Assembly (NCBI GenBank): GCA_003229755.1
Contig: QIFJ01000107.1
Coordinates: 1-19,943 of the forward strand
Length of the DNA: 19,943 nucleotides
Source of the DNA: Pseudomonadota bacterium
Lineage (GTDB): Bacteria > BMS3Abin14
Reading direction: 5' to 3'
Below the pieces are notes generated by a model. That model saw nothing but the letters and a program-made list of their open reading frames with translations. It was not told where the DNA came from and made no database searches. The position numbers were made by a program, and so were the translations under genes. Below are positions 1 through 6,370 of the stretch, piece by piece. The first letter of the stretch is position 1, and the number at the start of each line of letters is the position of its first letter.

Positions 1-4
1 GCAT
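1..4 (-). CDS. atpA: ATP synthase F1 alpha subunit, first codon only (truncated by window edge)
   Basis: An ATG on the minus strand at 4..2 follows the atpH stop (TAG, 11..13) by six bases. AGGAG-like purines lie just upstream, inside the atpH tail. In ATP synthase operons atpA normally follows atpH, so this is probably its start. Only one codon is visible, so the call rests on position alone. Confidence 0.4.
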
Positions 5-10
5 ATCGTC

Positions 11-556
11 CTATCTCCTGCTGCTCAGGCTATCCTTTACCTGTTCCAGCTGATTGGCCAGGCTCCAGTCGTACACCTGACTCCCCACGTAGGCCACTAT
101 TCCTCCGAGGATGTTTTCATCCACCTCTATCTCCATGATGACCTCTTTTCCTGTCAGCTTAGACAGCGCCTCTGCGACCCTTTTCTCTTCCCCCTTGCCC
201 AGGGGAGAGGCAACTACTACCCTGGTCCTTACCCTGTTGTGTATCGTGTCAGCTATGTCCTGGTAGGCGGCAGCGATCTCTTCAATGCCCACGATCCTGT
301 TTTTTTCCAGCAATATATAGACAAACCTCTTCGTCAGGTTCTGAACGCCGGCTTTGTCCAGTATGGCGTTTAAAATATCTTTCTTTGTCTGGATGGATAC
401 CGTCGGATCTGCAAAGACGTAAGCAAGGTCCGGCGATTCTTCGAAAAGCCCCTCGACACTCTCAAGATCCCTGCCCACTTCGGCAATGGTGTTCTCTTCT
501 CGGGCAAGGTCTATGACTGCCTGGGCATATCTTTTGGCTAGGACAAAACCTATCAC
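11..556 (-). CDS. atpH: F0F1 ATP synthase subunit delta
   Basis: 181-residue peripheral-stalk subunit that joins the top of the F1 head (alpha N-termini) to the b/b' stalk. The N-terminal helical domain begins with the family's LAKRYAQAV-type start. The C-terminal part holds the usual beta region (VVVASPLGKGEE near residues 113-124, then a G-G-I-V-A-Y-VG-like end). The length is normal for the family. The start is GTG at 556, and its GTGA overlaps the atpF stop, so translation is probably coupled. A GGAGG lies about ten bases upstream. The gene is followed at once by the presumed atpA start. It is soluble and cytoplasmic. Nothing looks damaged. Confidence 0.95.
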   Translation of the reverse strand: MIGFVLAKRYAQAVIDLAREENTIAEVGRDLESVEGLFEESPDLAYVFADPTVSIQTKKDILNAILDKAGVQNLTKRFVYILLEKNRIVGIEEIAAAYQDIADTIHNRVRTRVVVASPLGKGEEKRVAEALSKLTGKEVIMEIEVDENILGGIVAYVGSQVYDWSLANQLEQVKDSLSSRR

Positions 557-1128
557 TGACCGCTAACCTCCAGTTTCTCAAGGTATTCTGCGACGAACCT
601 CGTGTGGTCTTTTTCCTGGATATTTTCCCGGATGATCTCCCGTGCGATGGTCACAGCGATCTCGGCAACTTCATTTCTCAGCTCTTCCTGTGATTTCTTG
701 AGCTCCTGCTGGATGGCCTGGATGGCCTCTCTCTTCAGCTTCTCAACGGCCCCTTCGGCCTCGGAGAGAACGCGCGTCTTTTCAGTTTCGCTTTCCTCTC
801 TGGCATGCTCCATCAGCTCCTCGACTTCCCTGGAAAGGCCGTCAAGCTTTTCCTCTGCCTCCTCCATCTTGGCCTCGGCGGTTTCCCTGGTCTTCTCCGC
901 ATCTTTGATCAGTTTCCGGATCGCTTCAACGCTGTTTTCAATAAAACTCCTGGCAGGCTTTCGCAGAAAATATATTAGCGCTCCGAAGAGGATGGCGAAG
1001 TTGATGATCCTCATAACGAGGTCATAAAGCTGTCTGCCAGTAGAGCCTCCTTCGCCTGTAGCGGCAAAAACAGCAGCAGGAAGCAGAACGACTGTCAGAG
1101 CAATAATTGAGCGTATCCTTCCGGGCAT
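553..1128 (-). CDS. atpF: F0F1 ATP synthase subunit b
   Basis: 191-residue membrane-anchored stalk subunit. Residues 1-23 look like a signal peptide or first hydrophobic segment (ALTVVLLPAAVFA). A second hydrophobic helix follows at about 38-55 (IINFAILFGALIYFL). The rest is a long charged coiled coil (E/K/R-rich, about 58-180) that dimerises with b' and binds delta. Two hydrophobic stretches, the first cleavable-looking, are common in deltaproteobacterial b subunits (family knowledge). The ATG overlaps the stop of the upstream atpF' as TGATG, and the 3' end overlaps atpH. This points to one co-translated operon. Confidence 0.93.
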   Translation of the reverse strand: MPGRIRSIIALTVVLLPAAVFAATGEGGSTGRQLYDLVMRIINFAILFGALIYFLRKPARSFIENSVEAIRKLIKDAEKTRETAEAKMEEAEEKLDGLSREVEELMEHAREESETEKTRVLSEAEGAVEKLKREAIQAIQQELKKSQEELRNEVAEIAVTIAREIIRENIQEKDHTRFVAEYLEKLEVSGQ

Positions 1129-1565
1129 CAGGAGCTACCCCCAACAGTTCTGCCTAGAAGGCGTGAAGCAATATCCCGGCCAAGCGTTTTTGCCTCTTCG
1201 GCCAGTATTTCCCTGGAGTCAGCGACCTGGACAGCCAGAGACTCCCTCGCCTTTTCCAGCTCTTCAATATTGGCCTCTTTTGCGCTCTGAACAATCTCAC
1301 GGAATCGGGCCAGCGCTTCGCTTCTTGCTGCGGCTCTCAGAGACATGGCCTCCTGTTTTGCATCGCGTATTCTTGAATCGTATTCGACCATACGCTCTCC
1401 GACCACCTTGTCGATCCGACCCTGCATCTCCCCGGACTCCCTTACAAGCCTCTCCCTCTCATCCAGAATCTTGAGGATGGGTCTGAAGAGGAGAAAGTTC
1501 AGAATAACCAGCAAGATAAGGAAGTTAATGAGCTGTACAATCAGTGTAAAATTAATATCGATCAA
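1128..1565 (-). CDS. atpF': F0F1 ATP synthase subunit b' (second b-type subunit)
   Basis: 145 residues. One N-terminal membrane helix (about 5-27, FTLIVQLINFLILLVILNF) is followed by a proline (FRPILKILDER, a typical b/b' junction) and a charged coiled coil to the C-terminus. It lacks the signal-like extension of the neighbouring AtpF, so the two are paralogous partners forming a b/b' heterodimer stalk. The start is TTG at 1565, supported by GGAGG five to six bases upstream; no ATG fits. It is separated from atpE by about 118 bases but overlaps atpF. Confidence 0.92.
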   Translation of the reverse strand: MIDINFTLIVQLINFLILLVILNFLLFRPILKILDERERLVRESGEMQGRIDKVVGERMVEYDSRIRDAKQEAMSLRAAARSEALARFREIVQSAKEANIEELEKARESLAVQVADSREILAEEAKTLGRDIASRLLGRTVGGSS

Positions 1566-1616
1566 GTGGGCCTCCGCTCCGTTTTCACGGACTCTTGTGC
1601 GGTGAAAGCGCCAATC

Positions 1617-1645
1617 AAAGTAATAAAATGGCCCCGGCCTGTCAA
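1617..1645 (-). promoter_or_regulatory. weak candidate internal promoter before atpF'
   Basis: In the 118-base atpE-atpF' spacer, a perfect TTGACA (1645..1640) lies 17 bases before TACTTT (1622..1617), a poor -10. It could provide extra transcript of the stalk and F1 genes independent of the c genes. The -10 is weak, so this is only a suggestion. Confidence 0.22.
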
Positions 1646-1683
1646 CAGTTTTTACCTGTGAAGCCGGAATGTATGGGCCGCTG

Positions 1684-1941
1684 TCAGCCTTTTACGACAA
1701 AGATGAGAAGAAGGGCGACCACCAGCGCATAGATACCTGTTGACTCTGAGACTGCCTGTCCAACAAGCATGGTCCTGGTGAGAAGACCAGCTTCTTCCGG
1801 GTTTCTTCCGATAGCCTCACAAGCTTTCCCGGCGGCGAAACCCTCACCGATCCCCGGACCGATAGCCCCGAATCCCATGGACATCCCAGCGCCAAGAAGG
1901 GCTGCGGCCCTGATGATTTCTGCTCCAGTAATTCCATCCAT
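1684..1941 (-). CDS. atpE: F0F1 ATP synthase subunit c (single hairpin, two-carboxylate Na+-type site)
   Basis: 85 residues, the standard two-helix proteolipid of the F0 rotor ring. Helix 1 has the glycine-rich packing repeat and GPGIGEG (Glu33). The polar loop is RNPE. Helix 2 has GQAVSESTGIY with the ion-binding Glu66. The ligand set known from Na+ rings is all present: carboxylate, Ser67, Thr68, Tyr71, and Val64 two residues before the Glu. Glu33 sits where Ilyobacter tartaricus has Gln32, which matches the two-carboxylate motif described in Fusobacterium nucleatum. Na+ coupling is therefore a reasonable inference but not proven. The start has a strong AGGAGG seven bases upstream. The gene lies next to the three-hairpin c-like gene. 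Confidence 0.96.
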   Translation of the reverse strand: MDGITGAEIIRAAALLGAGMSMGFGAIGPGIGEGFAAGKACEAIGRNPEEAGLLTRTMLVGQAVSESTGIYALVVALLLIFVVKG

Positions 1942-2050
1942 TTATAATCCTCCTTTGGTTCTGTTTGTTACATACGAATTGTCTGAATTGTCTCCCCTTC
2001 ATGGGAGTTTTTTCTCAGCATCCGAAGCCAAACTTTATAAACTAACGCAC

Positions 2051-2794
2051 CTAAACTAGCATGATGAGAACCAGAGCCACCACGAGGGCATATATGCTGG
2101 TTGATTGCGCGACAGCCTGCCCCAGCAGCATTACACGGGTCAAAAGACCCACTGCCTTTTCAGGCTCCCGGTGATGCCTGGCTCCGATGATCGCCGATTC
2201 GGCAGCCATCCCGGATCCTATCGACGGCCCCATAGCCCCGAATCCCATACAGATCCCGGCCGAAATGACGGCAACGAACTCAACAAAACCGGCATCCGGT
2301 TTGGCGGGCATGAACATAAGCATGAAGGAGACCATGAGAGAGAAGATAACCGGTGTCTGGCTGACAGCCTGACCAAGGAGCATCAGTGTTGTAAATGGGG
2401 CGCGAAGGTGAGGCTGGCGGGCGATAGCTTCACAGGCCCGGCTGGCCGGATAAGCGCTTCCGATACCCGATGCGAACGCACCGGCCCCTATGGAGATCCC
2501 TGCGCCCAGAGCCGCAAAACCCTGTATAAGAAGAGCACCTTCATATTTACCGAAAAGCAGAAGGATCGATACAACCAGGGCAAATGTAGGCGGTGTAGAG
2601 GTCGCAGCCTGGCCAATAAGCATGATACGAAAAAGTTCCGAGGACATCTTCGGCTGCCGGCCTATGCCCTCGCAGGCTGAAGCTCCCGACATTCCGATGC
2701 CTATCCCGGCACCGATACCACCTAGCCCAATGGCAATTGCCGCACCAAGCATACTGAGGGATTTGACGATTTCGGTTACTGCCACCTGTTCCAC
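2051..2794 (-). CDS. three-hairpin ATP synthase c-type protein lacking all ion-binding carboxylates
   Basis: 247 residues made of three fused c-subunit hairpins (about 1-82, 83-164, 165-247), six membrane helices in all. Each unit has a glycine-rich first helix and a GQA-type second helix. Loops 1 and 2 keep RQP, while loop 3 is altered and longer (ARHHREPE). The carboxylate position reads Ser66, Gln146 and Gln230, where AtpE has Glu66. The helix-1 partner position reads Ile33, Ser113 and Ser194. Hairpin 3 is closest to AtpE and keeps Val228, Ser231, Thr232 and Tyr235 around Gln230. Hairpins 1 and 2 carry TP residues there instead. The frame is intact over 744 bases and sits between atpB and atpE, so it is not obviously a pseudogene. 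The start is GTG at 2794 with only a weak AAGGG upstream. It may be a ring member without ion sites or an assembly factor; function unknown. Confidence 0.9.
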   Translation of the reverse strand: MEQVAVTEIVKSLSMLGAAIAIGLGGIGAGIGIGMSGASACEGIGRQPKMSSELFRIMLIGQAATSTPPTFALVVSILLLFGKYEGALLIQGFAALGAGISIGAGAFASGIGSAYPASRACEAIARQPHLRAPFTTLMLLGQAVSQTPVIFSLMVSFMLMFMPAKPDAGFVEFVAVISAGICMGFGAMGPSIGSGMAAESAIIGARHHREPEKAVGLLTRVMLLGQAVAQSTSIYALVVALVLIMLV

Positions 2795-2804
2795 TAAAGT
2801 GCCC

Positions 2805-3476
2805 TTACTTTGTTGCTACCGAGATGTAGGTGATAGTTAACATCGTGAAAACGAACGCCTGGATAGTACCTACAAACAGGCCGAAGAACACATACAGGAA
2901 GGGCGGCAGAACCAGGCTGTATATCATATGTGAGACCACTGAGATAATAATGGCTCCTCCGAGAATGTTTCCGAACAACCGGAAGGAGATGGAAATCACT
3001 TTCGCCAGCTCACCCACAACGTTCAGGGGCGCCATAATAAAAAAAGGCTGGCAGTATTCCTTCAGGTATTGGACTATGCCCTTCTCCTTAATGGCTGCCG
3101 TGTGTGTCAGGAAAAAACCCATTATACCCAGGCTAAGGGGAGTATTCAGATCCTTCGTGGGTTCAGCGAGGCCCGGGATCATGCCCAGCCAGTTGGACAG
3201 CAGCAGAAAAATGAACAGGGTAGACACAAGAGGCATGTAGGTCCTGGTGGTAGTGTCCAGTGTTTCCTTTGTCAGCTTGTCCATGGCCGACACATAGATC
3301 TCGGCCAACCTCTGGGCGGGATTCGGAAAGCCCTTCAGGCTCCGGGTCCCGATAATAGCAAGGACGATTATTACCGCCATGACGATCCAAGTGTTGATCA
3401 GAGTAAAAGTGTTTACTGTCAGGCTTGTTCCGAACAGATCAAAGGAATATGTAGCTATATATGTTATGTCTTTCAT
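2805..3476 (-). CDS. atpB: F0F1 ATP synthase subunit a
   Basis: 223-residue membrane stator subunit that carries the two ion half-channels. Hydrophobic helices are visible at about 25-43, 83-100, 114-128, 145-180 and 186-220. The essential arginine is present (Arg166 in ISISFRLFGN), with the family's ELAKV just before it and Gln206 in the last helix (GTIQAFVFT). The C-terminal TYISVATK is usual. The protein is at the short end of the family and looks complete. Ten bases separate it from the three-hairpin c-type gene. The intact arginine means the motor should work with AtpE. Confidence 0.96.
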   Translation of the reverse strand: MKDITYIATYSFDLFGTSLTVNTFTLINTWIVMAVIIVLAIIGTRSLKGFPNPAQRLAEIYVSAMDKLTKETLDTTTRTYMPLVSTLFIFLLLSNWLGMIPGLAEPTKDLNTPLSLGIMGFFLTHTAAIKEKGIVQYLKEYCQPFFIMAPLNVVGELAKVISISFRLFGNILGGAIIISVVSHMIYSLVLPPFLYVFFGLFVGTIQAFVFTMLTITYISVATK

Positions 3477-3488
3477 TTCACGGGATCC

Positions 3489-3866
3489 CTACTCCTGCCT
3501 CCCCAGCAGTTCCCCTCCGAAGAGTACTATCTGAGATGTAAAGATGGCCGGAATGGTGGCCCAAAGGGCTATATCCTCATGCCTCGCGGCATAGATCAGG
3601 GCTGCGGCAAGCACCGTCAACTTTAACAGGTGCCTTGTCACAGCCCGCCATTGGCCCCCCTTGGCAGTAATTACAGCCTGCTTTCGTATTTCGCTAACCA
3701 AAAAAAGCAGGTTGATCATGCTCGCTGAGCCACCCAGGACAACTCCTTTTGCCCAGGGTTTCTGTCCTGCCAGGAGGAGAATGCTGGTTGCTGTTATAAC
3801 AAGGGCGAGGGCCCTATAGAATATTCGCCGGGTGTACGCTTCAATGGAGAGTTCCTCGCCGCTCAT
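3489..3866 (-). CDS. atpI: ATP synthase subunit I (AtpI-like membrane protein)
   Basis: 125-residue small membrane protein with about four hydrophobic segments (about 17-33, 40-57, 76-94, 100-118). It is encoded first in the ATP synthase operon, as AtpI usually is. Members of this family help assemble the c ring and have been linked to Mg2+ or Na+ handling (family knowledge). GGSASMINLLFLVSEIRK in the second helix and the R-R-I/F start are typical of the deltaproteobacterial form. The start is ATG at 3866 with no visible Shine-Dalgarno. Because it lies beside an odd c-type gene, a role in sorting c subunits is tempting but speculative. Confidence 0.8.
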   Translation of the reverse strand: MSGEELSIEAYTRRIFYRALALVITATSILLLAGQKPWAKGVVLGGSASMINLLFLVSEIRKQAVITAKGGQWRAVTRHLLKLTVLAAALIYAARHEDIALWATIPAIFTSQIVLFGGELLGRQE

Positions 3867-3871
3867 TTTAA

Positions 3872-3907
3872 AGTATACAATATACTGTATTCAATTAAAT
3901 TCATCAA
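3872..3907 (-). promoter_or_regulatory. candidate atp operon promoter with overlapping inverted repeat
   Basis: On the minus strand, TTGATG (3907..3902) is followed after exactly 17 bases by TATATT (3884..3879). The expected start of transcription lies only about six bases before the atpI ATG, giving an almost leaderless mRNA, which fits the missing Shine-Dalgarno. A perfect inverted repeat, AGTATA-3-TATACT (3872-3886), covers the -10 and could be an operator. The -35 overlaps the bactofilin stop. No experimental support. Confidence 0.38.
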
Positions 3908-4353
3908 TCGCTTTTTACCGTCGCGGCAAGATCATCGTCCGGCTGTCCTTCATAAGCGGCTTCTTGCGTTTTTGCGATGGAGGGCACCTTGCTGTCCTCT
4001 TGCGACATAGAGCAGCCTCCCTCAAAGATGACCCCCTCCTCTATAAAGAGGCTGGGTGTCTTTATGTTGCCGAGAACCTTGCCTGGACGGTGCACTTCCA
4101 CTTTGCTTGTGGCAGTGATATTGCCCCTGACCACACCGCTTACAACAATGGTATTCACGTTGATCTCGGCGTTAACGACCGCACTTTCGCCGATGATAAG
4201 AGTGTCCTTAGTATAGACCTCTCCCTCCAGCTTTCCGTCGATACGTACGGTCCCCTCAAAGGTAAGAATGCCCTTGAAATCCGTGCCTTCACCCAGGAAG
4301 GCCTTTATCTCTCCCCGTGGTGCAGGTGATGTCTTTTCCTTTTTGGCGCTCAT
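3904..4353 (-). CDS. bactofilin (polymer-forming cytoskeletal protein)
   Basis: 149 residues. The central domain, about 18-115, is a run of short beta repeats with regularly spaced Gly/Val/Ile (FEGTVRIDGKLEGEV, IIGESAVVNAEI, VVSGVVRGNI, EVHRPGKVLGNI). This is the right-handed beta-helix pattern of bactofilins (DUF583). Both ends are short and polar, with an acidic tail. Bactofilins form nucleotide-free filaments. Next to parAB they have been shown in myxobacteria to scaffold ParB-parS and PadC near the poles (family knowledge). Here the gene overlaps parB by ATGA, so co-translation and a role in origin positioning are likely. Confidence 0.92.
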   Translation of the reverse strand: MSAKKEKTSPAPRGEIKAFLGEGTDFKGILTFEGTVRIDGKLEGEVYTKDTLIIGESAVVNAEINVNTIVVSGVVRGNITATSKVEVHRPGKVLGNIKTPSLFIEEGVIFEGGCSMSQEDSKVPSIAKTQEAAYEGQPDDDLAATVKSD

Positions 4354-5225
4354 CTCTTTCCTCCATCTCTGTTTGACATGAGAATATCGACCAGGCTGTT
4401 CAGTTGGTCCAGGCTGCCGTAGGAAACTTCAATTCTGCCTCCCTTTTTTCCGGCGTGAATATAAACCTTCGCAGCAAGCCTTCTTGAGAGACGCTTTTCA
4501 AGGTCGATGAGTTCAATGGGTTTTGCCGCCTTTTTACCCCTCGTACCAGGCCGTGACTTTTTGCGGGTCACTGCCTGTTCGACCTCCCTGACTGAGAGAC
4601 CTTTTTTCAGGATCATGCTGAGCATGCTTCTCAGATCCGCCTCCCTGTCAAGCGGCAGCAGGGCTCTCGCATGGCCTGCGGACACATTTCCTTCGATCAG
4701 CTCTTTCTTGACAAATTCAGGCAGGGCGAGGATCCTGACGGAGTTGGCCACAGTGGCCCTGTCCTTGCCCACCTTCTTTGCCACCTCCTGCTGGGTAAAT
4801 CCATGTCTGTCCTGAAGCTCCCTGTAGGCTTGGGCTTCCTCCACAGGGTTAAGGTTCTCTCTCTGGATATTTTCTATGAGGGCGAGTTCTATTTTCTCTT
4901 CCTCCCTGATCTTTCTGACCTGAGCCGGTATGCGTCTGAGCCCCGCCAGCCTGGCGGCCCTGAGGCGTCTCTCACCAGCGACGAGCTCGTACCCACCCGG
5001 AACTTTCTGGACCAGTATCGCCTGTAGAACACCCTTCTCCCGGATGGAATCCGCCAGCTCTAACAAGGATCTTTTCTCGAACTTCTTCCTCGGCTGGTTC
5101 GGGTTCGGGAATACTTCATCAATGGAGACCTGCAGAAGGCTTCCGGGCAGCGCCGCCTCCTCGCCGCCTGGTATCAGCGCTCCCAATCCCTTACCCAGGG
5201 CTTGACGTTTACGATCCTGTTCCAT
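4350..5225 (-). CDS. parB: chromosome partitioning protein ParB (CTP-dependent clamp)
   Basis: 291 residues. The order is: basic N-terminus ending in the LGKGLGALIP motif that contacts ParA (about 10-19), the ParB/Srx CTPase domain with GERRLRA (84-90) and ENIQREN (118-124), a helix-turn-helix that reads parS (about 144-167), a basic linker, and a C-terminal dimerisation domain. It loads at parS and slides as a CTP-dependent clamp to build the partition complex. The start ATG at 5225 lies within the last codons of parA (17-base overlap). Two parS sites are present in this window. Confidence 0.97.
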   Translation of the reverse strand: MEQDRKRQALGKGLGALIPGGEEAALPGSLLQVSIDEVFPNPNQPRKKFEKRSLLELADSIREKGVLQAILVQKVPGGYELVAGERRLRAARLAGLRRIPAQVRKIREEEKIELALIENIQRENLNPVEEAQAYRELQDRHGFTQQEVAKKVGKDRATVANSVRILALPEFVKKELIEGNVSAGHARALLPLDREADLRSMLSMILKKGLSVREVEQAVTRKKSRPGTRGKKAAKPIELIDLEKRLSRRLAAKVYIHAGKKGGRIEVSYGSLDQLNSLVDILMSNRDGGKR

Positions 5226-5976
5226 TCATTATCTCCCTTGCCAGGCTGAGATAGCCTTCTGTCCCGCTGGATTTGATGTCATACAAAATTACGGGAAGCC
5301 CGTGGCTGGGGGCCTCGCTGATCCTGACATTCCTCGGTATAACAGTCCTGAAAACTTTTCCCGGAAAATATTTCCTCGCTTCGGCAGCAACCTGGTGCGA
5401 CAGGTTGTTGCGGGGATCGAACATCGTCAGAAGAATACCTTCGATCTCCAGCTCCTGGTTCAGGGCCCCCCTTACCAGCTTGATCGTGTTAATAAGCTTT
5501 CCCAGGCCCTCCATAGCATAGTATTCACACTGCAGGGGTATCAGTACTGAATCTGCCGCTGTAAGGGCATTAAGGGTCAGAAGGCCAAGTGAAGGCGGGC
5601 AGTCAATAAGGATAAACTCATAATTTTCTTTCAATCCGGAAAGGGCTCTCTTGAGCAATGTCTCCCTGGAAAGAACGTTGACCAGCTCCAGCTCGGCACC
5701 GGTAAGATCTACATTTGACGGGATCAGCTTCAAGTGTTCAAGCAGTGTGTCAACAACAACCCCGAAACTGGGTTCGTCGTTCACGAGAACCTGGTAAATG
5801 GATGTGACGACCTGACCCGGATCTATACCGATACCGCTTGTGGCATTTGACTGGGGGTCGATGTCCACGAGGAGGGTCTTCTTCTCGGCAACAGCCAGCG
5901 AGGCGGCCAGATTAACGGCGGTAGTGGTCTTGCCCACTCCCCCCTTCTGATTTGTTACGGCTATGACTTTACCCAT
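5209..5976 (-). CDS. parA: chromosome partitioning ATPase ParA/Soj
   Basis: 255 residues from the chosen start, MGKVIAVTNQKGGVGKTT. The deviant Walker A (K11-GGVGKTT-18), DIDPQSNAT (38-46) and LIDCPPSLG are the ParA/MinD P-loop signatures. The ATPase binds DNA as an ATP dimer and is stimulated by ParB to move origins. The frame runs upstream to a GTG at 6033, which would add 19 residues without similarity to the family (VFFWPGEEWNGG). I reject it because family members begin at MGKVIAV. No ideal Shine-Dalgarno serves the ATG (GGGAG sits two bases away), so the start is less sure than the identity. It is followed by parB with overlap. Confidence 0.95.
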   Translation of the reverse strand: MGKVIAVTNQKGGVGKTTTAVNLAASLAVAEKKTLLVDIDPQSNATSGIGIDPGQVVTSIYQVLVNDEPSFGVVVDTLLEHLKLIPSNVDLTGAELELVNVLSRETLLKRALSGLKENYEFILIDCPPSLGLLTLNALTAADSVLIPLQCEYYAMEGLGKLINTIKLVRGALNQELEIEGILLTMFDPRNNLSHQVAAEARKYFPGKVFRTVIPRNVRISEAPSHGLPVILYDIKSSGTEGYLSLAREIMNGTGS

Positions 5977-6178
5977 GGCTCCCGTGGACGATGTCCCTCC
6001 GTTCCACTCCTCCCCAGGCCAAAAAAAGACCACAGGGCAAAACCGACAAGCAGGGCCAACTTCAAAAAACCCAATAAAAACAAGTATTTAGGCTTAAATA
6101 ATTTGATCACGGCTTCCCTCGGCGCCAGCCGGTTTCAGGGGAAATTAATACATTGATGAAGAAATGTCCAAAGGAAAA

Positions 6179-6194
6179 TGTTTCACGTGAAACA
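6179..6194. promoter_or_regulatory. parS centromere site (perfect)
   Basis: TGTTTCACGTGAAACA is the exact 16-base palindromic consensus for ParB nucleation. It lies about 200 bases upstream of parA, in the spacer before parAB. It should load the ParB encoded next to it. Confidence 0.97.
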
Positions 6195-6204
6195 TTATGT
6201 TCGC

Positions 6205-6232
6205 GTTCAACGTTCAACGTTTGACGTTTGAC
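6205..6232. repeat. tandem heptamers next to parS
   Basis: Four adjacent seven-base units, GTTCAAC twice and then GTTTGAC twice, begin ten bases after parS. No gene is here. It may be simple microrepeat drift or a protein-binding array. Confidence 0.7.
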
Positions 6233-6243
6233 TTCGCAAGAAG

Positions 6244-6370
6244 TCATCAACGCGCCCATTGAGGGGCGCCCAAATCAATGACTTGCAGTGCAAGTCGTTG
6301 ATTTGTGAGGAAAGCGAAAATGACACTTTTCGCTTTCCGCGGAGTAAAAAGCCACTGATGGACTTTTTAC
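6244..6370. repeat. cluster of four stem-loops between parA and rsmG
   Basis: The spacer holds consecutive inverted repeats. First is GCGCCC/GGGCGC (6252-6269). Next are 15-base arms with one wobble, AAATCAATGACTTGC and its partner, around a three-base loop (6272-6304). Then GGAAAGCGAAAA/TTTTCGCTTTCC, perfect, six-base loop (6309-6338). Last is GTAAAAAG/CTTTTTAC (6344-6370), which contains the rsmG stop codon. They may end rsmG transcription, but none has a clean U-run, and the dense packing looks more like an interspersed repeat element. The rest of the parA-rsmG spacer (6034-6178) shows no gene. Confidence 0.7.

Noticed and set aside
1992..2013. CTCCC/GGGAG hairpin followed by TTTTTT between the two c-type genes
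   Set aside because: It would terminate only plus-strand transcription, where no gene exists. The stem is five bases and weak, so I do not call a terminator.
2195..2200. Glu199 in hairpin 3 helix 1 as a relocated ion-binding carboxylate
   Set aside because: It aligns with a Gly five residues beyond the Glu33 site of AtpE, near the loop end, so it is at the wrong depth to replace the missing carboxylate.
2105..2680. 191-residue plus-strand frame opposite the three-hairpin c-type gene
   Set aside because: Antisense to repeated glycine-rich coding sequence; no motif and no ribosome site.
5977..6033. 19-residue N-terminal extension of ParA from GTG 6033
   Set aside because: The residues have no ParA similarity, and family proteins start at MGKVIAV.
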